From positions 1 through 33,409 of the forward strand of contig JAKSTJ010000028.1 of NCBI GenBank assembly GCA_024402635.1: 33,409 bases of DNA. Direction: 5' to 3'. Shown here in pieces: positions 33,312 through 33,409 of the stretch (positions are counted from its first letter, which is position 1; each line of letters begins with the position of its first letter). The translations under genes were made by a program, and so were the position numbers. The stretch is from Treponema sp. Lineage in GTDB: Bacteria; Spirochaetota; Spirochaetia; Treponematales; Treponemataceae. Under the pieces are notes generated by a model. It did not search any database and was not told the DNA's origin. It was given only the letters and a program-made list of their open reading frames with translations.

Positions 33312-33409
33312 TTAGAAACTACCAGCTACTGCAACTGCACAAGCAACAGTGCAGCCTACCATAGGGTTGTTACCCATTCCCATGAATCCCATCATTTCAA
33401 CGTGAGCTG
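33312..33409 (-). CDS. GGGtGRT-family protein, C-terminal fragment
   Basis: The window ends inside this gene; only the last 31 codons are present (AHVEMMGFMGMGNNPMVG, then CTVACAVAVAGSF and TAA). The segment matches my memory of the extreme C-terminus of GGGtGRT proteins (PF14057 group), where it reads close to AHVEMMGLIGMGNNPMVGAT. These proteins often occur next to an iron-sulfur scaffold-like protein; their function is not established. The rest of the gene lies beyond 33409. Confidence 0.75.
   Translation of the reverse strand, partial: AHVEMMGFMGMGNNPMVGCTVACAVAVAGSF

Noticed and set aside
1..33409. CRISPR array, tRNA or rRNA genes
   Set aside because: No regularly spaced repeats, no cas genes, and no cloverleaf or rRNA sequence recognised on either strand by eye; a tRNA scan was not possible.

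Overview
The window looks like chromosomal DNA from a host- or gut-associated Treponema (spirochaete). It is AT-rich. It carries a UPF0164 (PorV/FadL-like) outer-membrane protein next to a giant SpoIIE-type phosphatase and a long periplasmic TPR protein, the housekeeping run infC-rpmI-rplT-(coiled coil)-zapA, several cyclic-di-GMP and chemotaxis proteins, and sugar-degrading enzymes (GH43, GH57, GH3). The genus is inferred from protein families; no rRNA or tRNA gene was seen.

Layout. 1-1310: a small SH3-domain secreted protein between two ~77-bp near-identical direct repeats that carry palindromes, then an unassigned structured-RNA-like stretch and a terminator. 1311-11492: a short coiled-coil protein, then a translationally coupled pair on the minus strand (periplasmic TPR protein and a 1671-residue membrane SpoIIE phosphatase), divergent from the UPF0164 protein. 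11504-13791: a GH57/DUF4912 operon with a consensus -35 box. 13792-14114: an intergenic stretch with a small transcribed-looking unit (22-codon ORF, hairpin, strong terminator). 14115-16013: a polytopic membrane protein overlapping tail-to-tail with a THUMP-type RNA methyltransferase. 16062-18803: infC (TTG start, hairpin leader), rpmI, rplT, a ZapB-like coiled-coil protein, zapA and a UPF0178 protein.

18800-22871 (minus): a NagZ-like GH3 lipoprotein, an RsmB/NSUN-type m5C methyltransferase and a GAF-GAF-HD-GYP protein; divergent from these a membrane diguanylate cyclase, then an SDR and nicotinate phosphoribosyltransferase. 26368-28622 (minus): an intracellular GH43 glycosidase coupled to a TtcA-like tRNA thiolase. 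28824-30707: a methyl-accepting chemotaxis protein with six membrane helices and no large periplasmic domain; then a structured intergenic element and a bidirectional terminator. 30872-32896 (minus): a two-helix membrane protein and an OFA-family MFS transporter. The window ends in the C-terminus of a GGGtGRT-family protein preceded by a 22-bp perfect inverted repeat and a GC-rich palindrome.

Themes. The HD-GYP and GGDEF proteins lie in divergent transcription units about 150 bp apart and could set cyclic-di-GMP locally. At least five transcription-unit-first genes have a -10-like box 6-8 nt before an ATG and no Shine-Dalgarno sequence, suggesting leaderless mRNAs. Several adjacent convergent genes overlap or touch at their stop codons. 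All promoter, RNA-fold and leaderless calls are by eye in AT-rich DNA and need calculation or transcript data.
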